Positions 8,738 through 17,820 of a stretch of 64,000 bases of DNA are shown here, piece by piece (the first letter of the stretch is position 1; every line of letters begins with the position of its first letter). Source of the DNA: Citrobacter koseri ATCC BAA-895. Lineage in GTDB: Bacteria; Pseudomonadota; Gammaproteobacteria; Enterobacterales; Enterobacteriaceae. Under the pieces are notes generated by a model. The model ran no database searches and had not been told where the DNA came from. It saw only the letters and a list, made by a program, of their open reading frames with translations. The translations under genes were made by a program, and so were the position numbers. The stretch spans positions 2,728,001 through 2,792,000 of the forward strand of contig NC_009792.1 of assembly GCF_000018045.1 (NCBI RefSeq), read 5' to 3'.

Positions 8738-8818
8738 CAGAGCGTTAAAAACCATCCTGTTTTTCACGGGGATCACTCCCAGCGAATATTAGCGCGTAAT
8801 TTTAAATCAGGAATGAAA

Positions 8819-9871
8819 ATGAAAAAGAGCACTCTGGCATTAGTGGTGATGGGTATTGTTGCATCGGCATCCGTGCAGGCAGCAGAAGTGTATAACAAAA
8901 ACAGTAATAAACTGGACGTGTATGGCAAAGTAAAAGCGATGCACTACATCAGTGATGATGACAGCAAAGATGGCGACCAGACTTATATCCGCTTTGGCTT
9001 TAAAGGCGAAACGCAGATTAACGATCAGCTGACCGGTTACGGTCGCTGGGAAGCTGAGTTCGCCGGTAACAAAACAGAAAGCGAAGGCGGTCAGAAAACC
9101 CGTCTGGCTTTTGCGGGTCTGAAGCTGAACGATTTCGGTTCGTTAGATTATGGTCGTAACCTGGGCGCCCTGTACGACGTTGCCGCGTGGACGGATATGT
9201 TCCCTGAATTCGGTGGCGACGGCCTTGCACAGACCGACAACTTTATGACCAAACGTGCCAGTGGCCTGGCAACTTACCGTAACACCGATTTCTTCGGCGT
9301 TATCGATGGTCTGAACTTAACCCTGCAATATCAGGGTAAAAACGAAAACCGCGACGTCAAAAAGCAGAATGGCGACGGTTTCGGCACATCTCTGAGCTAT
9401 GACTTCGGCGGCAGCGACTTCGCCATCATCGGCGCATACGCCAATTCAGACCGCACCAATGAGCAGAACCTGCAATCTCGCGGACAAGGTAAAAACGCGG
9501 AAGGTTGGGCGACGGGTCTGAAATATGACGCCAATAACATTTACCTGGCGACTATCTATTCTGAAACCCGCAACATGGCGCCTATTTCCGGTGGTTTCGC
9601 CAATAAAGCGCAAAACTTCGAAGCGGTTGCCCAGTATCAGTTTGATTTCGGTCTGCGTCCTTCCCTGGGCTATGTTCAGTCTAAAGGCAAAGATATTGAA
9701 GGTATCGGTGATGAAGATATCGTGAAATATATCGATGTGGGCGCAACATATTATTTCAATAAAAATATGTCCGCGTTCGTTGATTATAAAATCAACCAGA
9801 TTGACGATGATAACAAGCTGGGCGTAAGCAGCGATGATATCGTCGCGATTGGTATGACGTACCAGTTCTGA
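8819..9871 (+). CDS. phoE: Outer-membrane phosphoporin PhoE
   Basis: 350 aa from the ATG at 8819 (MKKSTLALVVMG), with a 21-residue signal peptide ending SVQA before AEVYNK. An in-frame ATG two codons earlier (8813) is possible. A 16-strand general porin, ending in MTYQF with the terminal phenylalanine needed for outer-membrane insertion. The constriction loop L3 carries the PEFGGD motif. Known role: anion-preferring porin made under phosphate limitation; a Pho box lies upstream. Single transcription unit, followed by a REP element. The sequence is close to E. coli PhoE, with most differences in predicted surface loops. Confidence 0.97.
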   Translation: MKKSTLALVVMGIVASASVQAAEVYNKNSNKLDVYGKVKAMHYISDDDSKDGDQTYIRFGFKGETQINDQLTGYGRWEAEFAGNKTESEGGQKTRLAFAGLKLNDFGSLDYGRNLGALYDVAAWTDMFPEFGGDGLAQTDNFMTKRASGLATYRNTDFFGVIDGLNLTLQYQGKNENRDVKKQNGDGFGTSLSYDFGGSDFAIIGAYANSDRTNEQNLQSRGQGKNAEGWATGLKYDANNIYLATIYSETRNMAPISGGFANKAQNFEAVAQYQFDFGLRPSLGYVQSKGKDIEGIGDEDIVKYIDVGATYYFNKNMSAFVDYKINQIDDDNKLGVSSDDIVAIGMTYQF

Positions 9872-9882
9872 TTGTCTTAATT

Positions 9883-9965
9883 TGCCGGATGACGACGCTC
9901 AGGCGTCTTATCCGGCCTACTCTTTTGCACTGTTGCAGGCCGGATAAGCGTAGCGTCATCCGGCA
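9883..9965. repeat. REP/BIME element (phoE-crl)
   Basis: Two inverted REP palindromes (TGCCGGATGACGACGC... and its mirror ending CGTCATCCGGCA) around a 20-bp spacer. It lies between the convergent genes phoE and crl. Confidence 0.93.
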
Positions 9966-9975
9966 TTATTCTATG

Positions 9976-10374
9976 TTACGCCGTTAACTTCACCGGTTCT
10001 TTGAAGTTATCGGCGGGTTCCAGCGCCAGATTCAGCGAAGTCAGCAGTGCACGCAATTTTTCATGAAACTCGCGCAGGGTGTACTCCAGGCGTTCAATCA
10101 CTTCGGTCTCTTTAATCGGCACGGCGGTCCAGTTACCTTCTTTGTCAAACAGGCCAAACTGGTAGCTGTAGGTAAAGCGTTTTTCCTGCGCTTCCAGTTC
10201 CATCCACCAGCCCCAGAATTCACGTTTCTCAGGCGCTGGCTTCACGTTGACGCAAACAGCCAGGCAATCGAAAAAAAAACGATTATCTTCGCACTGCCCT
10301 TCGCGTATATACGGGCCAAGCGCAGTGAATTTCTTGATCAATCTACTTTTCGGGTGTCCACTCGGTAACGTCAT
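9976..10374 (-). CDS. crl: Sigma factor-binding protein Crl
   Basis: 132 aa, one residue from the E. coli length. The conserved core GPYIREGQCEDNRFFFDCLA (about 21-40) and the aromatic run REFWGWWMELE (about 52-62) are those of Crl, which binds sigma-S (RpoS) and helps its assembly with core RNA polymerase during entry to stationary phase, affecting curli and other RpoS genes. It is a single gene, convergent with phoE. No anomalies. Confidence 0.96.
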   Translation of the reverse strand: MTLPSGHPKSRLIKKFTALGPYIREGQCEDNRFFFDCLAVCVNVKPAPEKREFWGWWMELEAQEKRFTYSYQFGLFDKEGNWTAVPIKETEVIERLEYTLREFHEKLRALLTSLNLALEPADNFKEPVKLTA

Positions 10375-10431
10375 TGCGATCTCCTTTGGTGAAGCAACTG
10401 TTTTACCAAAACAATAAAATTTAGCAATCCA

Positions 10432-11676
10432 TTAACACAATCTGTGATTGATCCAACCAGTAATTTCTTTCAGCGCAGTGTCAAAATTGCGATACACCGG
10501 ATTAAATGGAATCTCCATCAGCTTACCGTCGGAAGATGACGAGGTGATGAGCCGGGACTCCTCTTCCGGGCTAAACGGATCGTTTTTCCAGAAGCCAGAT
10601 AACATCGGCGTTGGGCAGCGTCTGCCGAGCAACCCCTGCACCTTCAGTGAATAACGATTTAGCTCAACGCGCAGCGCTTCATCTGACGCATCATGCATCC
10701 CCAGACGGCTTGCCAGCACGTCAAGATACATTTCCGGCACCGTCCCCTGACGTTGTGAATCGCTTAACAACGCATGGACCACCGGCCCCAGACAGGCTAC
10801 CGCTTTCAGTCGCGGCGCTTCCAGGTAGGCCAGACGTACCGCAACGTTAGCGCCAAAACGAAAACCAAACGCCACCACCCGGGTATGATCAACCCACGGC
10901 ACCCCAGGCAGCGCTTTCAACACATGCTGATGCAGCAGACTGGAGTCCTGGGTGAGCTTCCATTTTGACGAGAATCCAACCGACGGCATATCCAGCGTCA
11001 GCATCGCCATACCGCGCGGCGCGAAGTAACGTTCGAACAGGGTGTAATAGTCCGTTTGCATGGAGTCCAGGCCGCCGCACATCAGTACGGTCGGGAACGG
11101 GCCATCCCCTTTCGGCATATGCAAAAACGCAGTGACAGGCGCGCCGCCGGGGATCGAAAACGCCATTTCACGCAGCGAGCCCGGCAAGCGTTGCGCGGCC
11201 TCTTCATACGCGCGGTTCGCCAGCGCCTGCGCCTGCTCCGCCAGCTCATCCCCTTTAAGATGCGGGTAAGCCGCAATGTTGTAGAGCGAGGAAGCGTGCA
11301 GCCAATGACGCCCGCTGCGCTGTGGGTCTGTTTCCTGGCAGGCTTTCTGCTGCCATTCCATCGCCTGTTTCGACCATTCAAAGATCCAGTTACCGCCACG
11401 GTAGCCAATCACCGTGTCATACAGCTCTTTGTCGGTTCGCTCGGCTTCGCTCATTACGATACGCGCCTGCACATCAAGGATTTCTCGCGGATCGATACCG
11501 CGCCAGATCCACATCAGACGGTTGATCATGCGATACCAGTGCGGCACGTTTTTACCATCCAGAGTGGACTGCACGGACGGCTGCGTTCCGTGATTGAAGC
11601 GCCGGACAAGCGTCGACGTTTCAGGATGTTTGAAGCGGGGTTTAAACAGGGTTTCGCTGAGGTTAGCCTGTGACAT
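10432..11676 (-). CDS. frsA: Fermentation-respiration switch protein FrsA (alpha/beta hydrolase)
   Basis: 414 aa from the ATG at 11676 (MSQANLSETLFKPRF), matching the E. coli protein; an upstream in-frame ATG at 11691 adds five non-conserved residues. DUF1100-type alpha/beta-hydrolase fold with the C-terminal catalytic-like region (FRFGANVAVRLAYLE replaces a classical GxSxG nucleophile elbow by GFRFG). Reported to bind unphosphorylated EIIA-Glc and influence the balance of respiration and fermentation; its enzymatic role is debated. It is followed leftwards by crl, and gpt is upstream on the same strand. Confidence 0.94.
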   Translation of the reverse strand: MSQANLSETLFKPRFKHPETSTLVRRFNHGTQPSVQSTLDGKNVPHWYRMINRLMWIWRGIDPREILDVQARIVMSEAERTDKELYDTVIGYRGGNWIFEWSKQAMEWQQKACQETDPQRSGRHWLHASSLYNIAAYPHLKGDELAEQAQALANRAYEEAAQRLPGSLREMAFSIPGGAPVTAFLHMPKGDGPFPTVLMCGGLDSMQTDYYTLFERYFAPRGMAMLTLDMPSVGFSSKWKLTQDSSLLHQHVLKALPGVPWVDHTRVVAFGFRFGANVAVRLAYLEAPRLKAVACLGPVVHALLSDSQRQGTVPEMYLDVLASRLGMHDASDEALRVELNRYSLKVQGLLGRRCPTPMLSGFWKNDPFSPEEESRLITSSSSDGKLMEIPFNPVYRNFDTALKEITGWINHRLC

Positions 11677-11730
11677 TCGTGCAGCCTCCAAGGGTACTTA
11701 CTGAGGCCTATTGTAACGTGTGTGCGGCTA

Positions 11731-11762
11731 AAAAAAACAACGCCCGGCATTGCCAGGCGTTG
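11731..11762 (-). terminator. Intrinsic terminator of gpt
   Basis: On the minus strand CAACGCC and GGCGTTG form a GC-rich stem followed by eight T residues, directly after the gpt stop at 11776. Confidence 0.88.
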
Positions 11763-11775
11763 AAAATTTCAGTGA

Positions 11776-12234
11776 TTAGCGACCAGAGATTGGCGGGACG
11801 AATACCACGCCCATATCCCACGGCTGCTCAATCCAGGTGTCCTGCGGGATATCAATCACATAATCATCCACCAGCGGGCGGCCAGCCGGTTTAGCGAAGA
11901 TAGTGACGAAATGAGCTTTAGGGTACATTTCGCGGATAGCAACAGCAGTACCGCCGGTATCGACCAGATCGTCGATCACGATGAAACCTTCACCATCGCC
12001 TTCCGCACGTTTCAGCACTTTCAGTTCGCGCTGGTTGTCGTGGTCGTAGCTGGAGATGCAAACGGTATCGACATGGCGAATACCCAACTCACGCGCCAGC
12101 AATGCGCCCGGTACCAGACCACCACGGCTGACGGCAATAATGCCTTTCCATTGTTCAGAAGGCATCAGGCGGCTTGCCAGTTTGCGTGCGTGAATCTGCA
12201 ACATGTCCCAGGTGACGACGTATTTTTCGCTCAT
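11776..12234 (-). CDS. gpt: Xanthine-guanine phosphoribosyltransferase
   Basis: 152 aa, the exact family length. The PRPP-binding motif is at residues 86-97 (VIDDLVDTGGTA), and SRGGLVPG (about 36-43) forms the second PRPP contact. It salvages guanine and xanthine to GMP and XMP at the inner face of the membrane. It is divergent from pepD and is followed by a strong intrinsic terminator. Confidence 0.97.
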   Translation of the reverse strand: MSEKYVVTWDMLQIHARKLASRLMPSEQWKGIIAVSRGGLVPGALLARELGIRHVDTVCISSYDHDNQRELKVLKRAEGDGEGFIVIDDLVDTGGTAVAIREMYPKAHFVTIFAKPAGRPLVDDYVIDIPQDTWIEQPWDMGVVFVPPISGR

Positions 12235-12491
12235 GTGAAGTGTCCCAGCCTGTTTATCTACGGCTTAAAAATTGAGGGTGAACCAGGTTGCGCGAGATTA
12301 TAGAGACCTGACGCGCTAAAAACCAGTGTTTCGCGGAATCCAGCCCTCTTTTTACGTGCTTTATACTACCCGAAGACCAGGAAAGTGGTATTCTCAATCG
12401 CATCTCGCAAGCCCGACTTGTGGTGACAATCAATCTGCTAACCCTGTGGCCTGCAAGAAAGTTTTGCAGGACATCGTCAAGGAGACTTATC

Positions 12492-13949
12492 GTGTCTGAA
12501 CTGTCTCAATTATCTCCACAACCGCTGTGGGATATTTTTGCAAAAATCTGTTCTATTCCTCATCCGTCCTACCATGAAGAGCAGCTCGCTGAACACATTA
12601 TGGGCTGGGCCAAAGAGAAAGGTTTCCACGCTGAGCGCGATCGGGTCGGTAATATCCTGATTCGTAAACCTGCCACCGCAGGTATGGAAAACCGCAAGCC
12701 AGTGGTTTTGCAGGCGCACCTGGATATGGTTCCGCAGAAAAACAACGACACCGTACACGACTTCACCAAAGATCCGATCCAGCCTTATATTGACGGCGAG
12801 TGGGTAAAAGCCCGCGGCACCACGCTGGGCGCGGATAACGGCATTGGTATGGCTTCCGCGCTGGCCGTTCTGGCTGACGACAACGTCGCGCACGGCCCGC
12901 TGGAAGTGCTGCTGACCATGACGGAAGAAGCCGGTATGGACGGCGCATTCGGCCTTCAGTCTGGCTGGCTACAGGCCGATATTCTGATCAATACCGACTC
13001 CGAAGAAGAAGGTGAGATCTACATGGGCTGTGCAGGCGGTATCGATTTTACCTCTAACCTGCCGCTGTCCCGTGAAGCCATTCCGGCGGACTTCCAGAGT
13101 TTTAAACTGACGCTGAAAGGCCTGAAAGGCGGCCACTCCGGCGGCGAAATCCACGTCGGTCTCGGCAATGCCAACAAGCTGCTGGTGCGCTTCCTGGCGG
13201 ATCATGCTGAAGAACTGGGTCTGCGTCTGGTTGATTTCAACGGCGGTACGCTGCGTAACGCTATCCCGCGTGAAGCCTTCGCCACCGTTGCCGTAGCGGC
13301 AGATAACGTCGATGCGCTGAAAACGCGGGTGAACGCTTATCAGGAGATCCTGAAAAACGAGCTGGCAGAGAAAGAGAAGAATCTGGTGGTTCTGCTGGAA
13401 GCTGCCGCTAACGACAAAGCGGCGCTGACTGCCCCGTCCCGCGACGGCTTTATCCGTCTGCTGAACGCCACGCCAAACGGCGTGATTCGCAATTCCGACG
13501 TAGCGAAAGGCGTGGTTGAGACGTCCCTGAACGTGGGCGTTGTGACCATGACCGACAACAACGTGGAAATCCACTGCCTGATCCGCTCGCTGATCGACAG
13601 CGGTAAAGACTACGTGGTGAGCATGCTGGATTCGCTGGGTAAACTGGCTGGCGCGAAAACCGAAGCAAAAGGCGGCTATCCGGGCTGGCAGCCAGATGCG
13701 AACTCGCCGGTAATGCACCTGGTGCGTGAAACTTACCAGCGTCTGTTCAATAAGACGCCGAACATCCAGATTATTCACGCGGGTCTGGAATGCGGTCTGT
13801 TCAAAAAACCGTACCCGGATATGGACATGGTCTCTATCGGGCCAACCATTACCGGCCCACACTCTCCAGATGAGCAGGTTCATATCGAAAGCGTCGGTCA
13901 CTACTGGCGGCTTCTGACTGAACTGCTGAAGTCTATTCCGGCGAAGTAA
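12492..13949 (+). CDS. pepD: Cytosol non-specific dipeptidase (peptidase D, carnosinase-like)
   Basis: 485 aa from a GTG start at 12492 (SELSQLSPQPLWDIF follows), the same non-ATG start and length as in E. coli; the sequence before it has AAGGAG as ribosome binding site. M20-family zinc metallopeptidase: AHLDMVPQ supplies the first zinc ligand, LGADNGIG the bridging aspartate and MTEEAGMDGA the general base glutamate. A lid domain is inserted at about 200-390. It hydrolyses Xaa-His and other dipeptides in the cytoplasm. Single gene followed by a REP element; convergent with dinB. Confidence 0.97.
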   Translation: MSELSQLSPQPLWDIFAKICSIPHPSYHEEQLAEHIMGWAKEKGFHAERDRVGNILIRKPATAGMENRKPVVLQAHLDMVPQKNNDTVHDFTKDPIQPYIDGEWVKARGTTLGADNGIGMASALAVLADDNVAHGPLEVLLTMTEEAGMDGAFGLQSGWLQADILINTDSEEEGEIYMGCAGGIDFTSNLPLSREAIPADFQSFKLTLKGLKGGHSGGEIHVGLGNANKLLVRFLADHAEELGLRLVDFNGGTLRNAIPREAFATVAVAADNVDALKTRVNAYQEILKNELAEKEKNLVVLLEAAANDKAALTAPSRDGFIRLLNATPNGVIRNSDVAKGVVETSLNVGVVTMTDNNVEIHCLIRSLIDSGKDYVVSMLDSLGKLAGAKTEAKGGYPGWQPDANSPVMHLVRETYQRLFNKTPNIQIIHAGLECGLFKKPYPDMDMVSIGPTITGPHSPDEQVHIESVGHYWRLLTELLKSIPAK

Positions 13950-13963
13950 AATTCTGCGCTAAA

Positions 13964-14056
13964 TGCCGGATGGCGCTGCGCTTATCCGGCCTACAACTAA
14001 CCCGGCCTACACGCTGATTTGTAGGCCGGATAAGGCATTTACTCCGCCATCCGGCA
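13964..14056. repeat. REP/BIME element (pepD-dinB)
   Basis: Two inverted REP units (TGCCGGATGGCGCTGCGC... and ...CGCCATCCGGCA) with GGCCTAC motifs and a short spacer between the convergent genes pepD and dinB. Confidence 0.93.
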
Positions 14057-14067
14057 ATACATCAAAG

Positions 14068-15123
14068 TCACAGCCCCAGCAGAAGCTGTCTTTCCAGTTG
14101 CGGGTCAAGTAGTGTAACGTGTAACCCTACCAGCCGCACGCCCCGCCCTCCCCGCCGCTCATTCCAGGTTTTACGCGCCGTCGTGATTAAATCGTCCTTG
14201 CTTAAACGCGGCCAGACGTGCTCCTGAGTGGTCAGTTGGAAATCGTTAAATTTTAATTTAACCCCCTGACGGGCAATGAGCAGGTCAGGCTTCACTTTTG
14301 CCAGCCGCCTTTCCAGCTCTGGATATAACCGCTCAATGATCGCCTCGCATTCCGCCCATTCGTGAATATCCTCCGCCAGCGTACGTTCAACGCCTATCGA
14401 TTTACGCAGTCTTTCATTGTTCACATCCCGCTCATCAATCCCCTGGCTACGCTCCCATAACACGCGGCCAAACTTACCAAAGCGCTTGAGTAACATCGCC
14501 AGATCGTACTTTTGCACGTCTTCACAGGTACGCAGCCCCATCGTTTCCAGCCTGGCCGCAGACACTTTACCCACTCCCGGAATTTTCCCCAGCGGTAAGG
14601 TTTTGAGAAACTCAGGAACATCGGCGGGGGTAATCACATATTGCCCATTCGGTTTATTAAGATCAGAAGCAATTTTTGCCAGAAACTTAACCGGAGCAAT
14701 ACCTGCTGATGCGGTGAGCTGGAGTTCGTTAAAAATCGTCTGACGGATTTCCTGAGCGATAAGCGTGGCGGAGCCGTGGCAATAAGTGCTGTCGGTGACG
14801 TCCAGATAGGCTTCATCCAGCGAAAGCGGCTCTATACGCGAGGTATAACGAGAGAAGATTTCACGGATATGCTGCGACGCTTCTTTATACGCCTCAAACC
14901 GCCCCGGCAATAGCGTGAGGTGCGGGCAAAGCTTAAGCGCCATACCGGTCGGCATCGCGCTGCGCACGCCAAATTTGCGGGCGGGATAATTTGCCGTACT
15001 GATAACGCCCCTGCGCTCGCGGCTGCCGCCGATAGCAATGGGAATATCACGCAGGGCCGGGTTATCGCGCATTTCAACCGCCGCGTAAAAACAGTCCATA
15101 TCAACATGTATGATTTTGCGCAT
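14068..15123 (-). CDS. dinB: DNA polymerase IV
   Basis: 351 aa Y-family translesion polymerase. The first catalytic motif is HVDMDCFYAAVE (D8 metal ligand), the second SLDEAYLDV (D103-E104 region), followed by helix-hairpin-helix motifs near LGKIPGVGKVSAARL and the little-finger domain. It ends QLERQLLLGL, the C-terminal beta-clamp-binding segment. SOS-regulated: a canonical LexA box lies 18 bp upstream. The E. coli co-transcribed genes yafNOP are absent; the next gene is pepD, convergent. Confidence 0.98.
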   Translation of the reverse strand: MRKIIHVDMDCFYAAVEMRDNPALRDIPIAIGGSRERRGVISTANYPARKFGVRSAMPTGMALKLCPHLTLLPGRFEAYKEASQHIREIFSRYTSRIEPLSLDEAYLDVTDSTYCHGSATLIAQEIRQTIFNELQLTASAGIAPVKFLAKIASDLNKPNGQYVITPADVPEFLKTLPLGKIPGVGKVSAARLETMGLRTCEDVQKYDLAMLLKRFGKFGRVLWERSQGIDERDVNNERLRKSIGVERTLAEDIHEWAECEAIIERLYPELERRLAKVKPDLLIARQGVKLKFNDFQLTTQEHVWPRLSKDDLITTARKTWNERRGGRGVRLVGLHVTLLDPQLERQLLLGL

Positions 15124-15140
15124 GGCTCACCTCTGCAATA

Positions 15141-15156
15141 CTGTTTAAGTATACAG
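15141..15156 (-). promoter_or_regulatory. LexA (SOS) box of dinB
   Basis: On the minus strand the site reads CTGTATACTTAAACAG, a perfect CTG-N10-CAG with an AT-rich core, 18 bp before the dinB start. This is the expected SOS operator. Confidence 0.92.
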
Positions 15157-15394
15157 TATATTTTGTATTGTGAGAAGCGAGTGGAAATTAAGCCGCGGCA
15201 GAATGCGCCGGGTTCTGACTGCCTTGACGGCTAAATTTCAGTATAAAGAGAAACTAAATTGTAAACGCATCGCCTGGGGCTTGCGAAAAACTGCCGTGGT
15301 GATAATGTGAGCGCACCAAATACGGATTAGTCTGATTTGGGGACTCTGTTTGCCGTTCTGGCGTGTGTAACCGTTTTATCAAGGAATAAGCAGT

Positions 15395-16135
15395 ATGCGT
15401 AAAATCGCATTTTTTCTTGCGATGCTTCTGATCCCGTGCGTCTCATTTGCCGGTTTGCTAAGCAGTAGCAGCCCAACCACGCCAGTCAGCAAAGAATATA
15501 AGCAGCAGTTGATGGGGTCGCCTGTCTATATTCAGATCTTTAAAGAAGAGCGTACGCTCGATCTGTACGTCAAGATGGGTGAGCAATATCAATTGCTCGA
15601 CAGCTACAAAATTTGCAACTATTCCGGTGGATTAGGCCCCAAACAGCGCCAGGGTGACTTTAAAAGCCCGGAAGGTTTTTACAGCGTCCAGCGTAATCAG
15701 CTCAAACCGGATAGCCGTTTCTATAAGGCCATTAATATCGGTTTTCCGAACGCCTATGACCGCGCACACGGTTATGAAGGTAAGTATCTGATGATCCACG
15801 GCGCCTGCGTTTCCGTCGGTTGCTATGCCATGACCGACAGCGGCATTGATGAGATTTTCCAGTTTGTAACCGGCGCCCTGGTATTCGGGCAATCCAGCGT
15901 ACAGGTGAGCATCTATCCCTTCCGCATGACCGATGCAAATATGCAGCGCCATAAGTATTCGTATTACAAAGATTTCTGGACGCAGCTAAAACCGGGCTAC
16001 GACTACTTTGAGCAAACCCGTAAGCCACCAACAGTTTCCGTTGTTGATGGCCGTTACGTGGTCAGCAAACCGTTGAGCCATGAAGTGGTTCAGCCACAGC
16101 TGGCGTCAAACTATACGCTCCCCGAGACAAAATAA
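15395..16135 (+). CDS. dpaA: L,D-transpeptidase-fold murein-Lpp amidase DpaA (YafK/LdtF)
   Basis: 246 aa periplasmic protein. The signal peptide is residues 1-19 (ending VSFA). The YkuD catalytic motif is at residues 135-143 (HGACVSVGC), with H135 and C143 as the active pair. YafK was recently shown in E. coli to cleave the bond between Braun lipoprotein and peptidoglycan rather than to form cross-links. Single gene on the + strand, overlapping the 3' end of yafJ on the opposite strand by 30 bp (16106-16135). Confidence 0.93.
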   Translation: MRKIAFFLAMLLIPCVSFAGLLSSSSPTTPVSKEYKQQLMGSPVYIQIFKEERTLDLYVKMGEQYQLLDSYKICNYSGGLGPKQRQGDFKSPEGFYSVQRNQLKPDSRFYKAINIGFPNAYDRAHGYEGKYLMIHGACVSVGCYAMTDSGIDEIFQFVTGALVFGQSSVQVSIYPFRMTDANMQRHKYSYYKDFWTQLKPGYDYFEQTRKPPTVSVVDGRYVVSKPLSHEVVQPQLASNYTLPETK

Positions 16136-16873
16136 TCGCCATTCGCCTGGCATAATCTTTTGCCAGGTTTCATTTCCCGTCAGCGGCTGCGTTGCAATCA
16201 CGGTAACCACATCATTCGGTGTGGTTTGTGAACTGAAGTCGATTTCCACATCCTGGTCCAACAGCGTGGCAACGCCAAACGGCGCGCGGCGGGTGATCCA
16301 GAATAAATTGGTCGAGCAATAGGCCATGACATAGCGCCCGTCTGACAGCAGCATGTTGAAGACGCCTTTCTTACGGAGTTCTTCTGCCAGCGTCGCAATA
16401 TATTTAAATACCGCCATCATATTGCCCGGCGTGCGCGGATAACGCTGCGTCAGCTTATGCAGCAGCCAGCAGAACGCTTTTTCGCTGTCCGTCTCACCAA
16501 CCGGGCGAAAATTACCGGTTTCAAGCGATTTGTAGCCGTTGAGCTGCCCGTTATGCGCATACGTCCAGTTACGCCCCCAAAGCTCACGGGTAAACGGATG
16601 CGTATTTTCCAGCGCCACTTCCCCACGATTCGCCTGGCGAATATGGGCAACGACGGAACAGGATTTGATGGGATAGTCTTGCACCAGTCTGGCGATGGGC
16701 GAATTAAAACTGGGTTGCGGATCTTTAAACGTGCGACACCCTTTACCTTCATAAAACGTAATGCCCCAGCCGTCTTTGTGCGGCCCGGTTCCTCCACCAC
16801 GCTGAACCAGCCCGGTGAAACTAAAGCAAATATCGGTTGGCACATTGGCGCTCATCCCGAGCAGTTCGCACAT
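16106..16873 (-). CDS. yafJ: Class II glutamine amidotransferase family protein YafJ
   Basis: 255 aa. The mature N-terminal cysteine C2 (MCELLGMSAN) is the nucleophile of the Ntn-type glutaminase domain. The motifs DGWGITFYEG, RQANRGEVALENTHPF and WTYAHNGQL match class II GATases such as PurF and GlmS, but no synthetase domain is attached. The physiological substrate is unknown to me. It is convergent with dpaA (30-bp overlap) and lies downstream of gmhA on the same strand, separated by a REP element. Confidence 0.92.
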   Translation of the reverse strand: MCELLGMSANVPTDICFSFTGLVQRGGGTGPHKDGWGITFYEGKGCRTFKDPQPSFNSPIARLVQDYPIKSCSVVAHIRQANRGEVALENTHPFTRELWGRNWTYAHNGQLNGYKSLETGNFRPVGETDSEKAFCWLLHKLTQRYPRTPGNMMAVFKYIATLAEELRKKGVFNMLLSDGRYVMAYCSTNLFWITRRAPFGVATLLDQDVEIDFSSQTTPNDVVTVIATQPLTGNETWQKIMPGEWRLFCLGERIV

Positions 16874-16899
16874 ACATCACCTACCTTAAAACGCTGAAC

Positions 16900-16979
16900 C
16901 GCCTGATGGCGCTGCGCTTATCAGGCCTGGACAAATCAAATGTAGGCCGGATAAGACGCTTTAACGTCGTCATCCGGCA
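16900..16979. repeat. REP/BIME element (yafJ-gmhA)
   Basis: Two inverted palindromes of slightly different type (GCCTGATGGCGCTGCGC and ...CGTCATCCGGCA) with a 17-bp spacer, between yafJ and gmhA. Confidence 0.9.
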
Positions 16980-17003
16980 AAAACACAGTAAAGAATTATC
17001 CGC

Positions 17004-17582
17004 TTACTTAACCATCTCTTTTTCGATCAATTGGATCAGGATATGAATCACTTTGATATGGATTTCCTGAATACGATCAGCATAACCGAAATGCGGCACG
17101 CGAATTTCAATATCCGCCGTCCCTGCCATTTTACCGCCGTCTTTCCCGGTCAGGGTGATGACTTTCATTCCCTTCTCGCGTGCTGCGGCAATCGCTTTAA
17201 TCACGTTACCAGAGTTGCCCGAAGTTGAGATCCCTAACAGCACATCCCCTTCACGGCCAACCGCTTCAACGTAGCGGGAGAAAACATAGTCGTAACCAAA
17301 ATCATTACTGACACAGGAGATATGGCTGACGTCAGAAATAGCGATCGCCGGGTAGCCTGGACGGTTTTCGCGGTAGCGACCGGTCAGCTCTTCGGCAAAA
17401 TGCATCGCGTCGCAATGAGAGCCGCCGTTACCGCAGGAAAGTACCTTGCCACCCGCTTTAAAACTGTCTGCCAGCAGGACCGCCGCGCGCTGAATAGCGT
17501 GAATATTGGCTTCATCTTTTAAAAAATTGGCCAGCGTTTCCGCCGCTTCGTTCAGTTCGTTACGAATAAGATCCTGGTACAT
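17004..17582 (-). CDS. gmhA: Sedoheptulose-7-phosphate isomerase
   Basis: 192 aa from the ATG at 17582 (MYQDLIRNELNEAAETL), preceded by AAGGAT; the frame remains open upstream but the extension is not conserved. A single SIS domain with the sugar-phosphate motifs CGNGGSHCDAMHFAEEL (about 53-69) and GISTSGNSGNV. It converts sedoheptulose-7-phosphate to D-glycero-manno-heptose-7-phosphate, the first step to ADP-heptose for the LPS inner core. Divergent from fadE. Confidence 0.97.
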   Translation of the reverse strand: MYQDLIRNELNEAAETLANFLKDEANIHAIQRAAVLLADSFKAGGKVLSCGNGGSHCDAMHFAEELTGRYRENRPGYPAIAISDVSHISCVSNDFGYDYVFSRYVEAVGREGDVLLGISTSGNSGNVIKAIAAAREKGMKVITLTGKDGGKMAGTADIEIRVPHFGYADRIQEIHIKVIHILIQLIEKEMVK

Positions 17583-17781
17583 GAGGATATCCTTCAGCAT
17601 GAATGTAATTGACAGATGCAGTGTACCGGATAGCGCAGAAAGCGAGAAGCACAAGCCACAGGAATGCCGCTGGCTTTTGATTTTTTGTGCCGGTGAAAAC
17701 GGCAACAATGTGAGCTTCGTTGTAATTATTTTGTAAACACATTGCTAAAAGAAATGACATCCACTACAACCATATCATCAC

Positions 17782-17798
17782 AAGTGGTCAGACCTCCT
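17782..17798 (+). promoter_or_regulatory. FadR operator upstream of fadE
   Basis: AAGTGGTCAGACCTCCT matches the FadR consensus (AACTGGTCNGACCNGTT type) and lies 23 bp before the fadE start, where FadR repression of fadE is established in E. coli. Confidence 0.85.
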
Positions 17799-17820
17799 AC
17801 AAGCAAGGGAGCTTTTCGTT

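Noticed and set aside
8735..8818. Upstream extension of phoE by about 28 codons
   Set aside because: It would include the Pho box and promoter and place the signal peptide internally.
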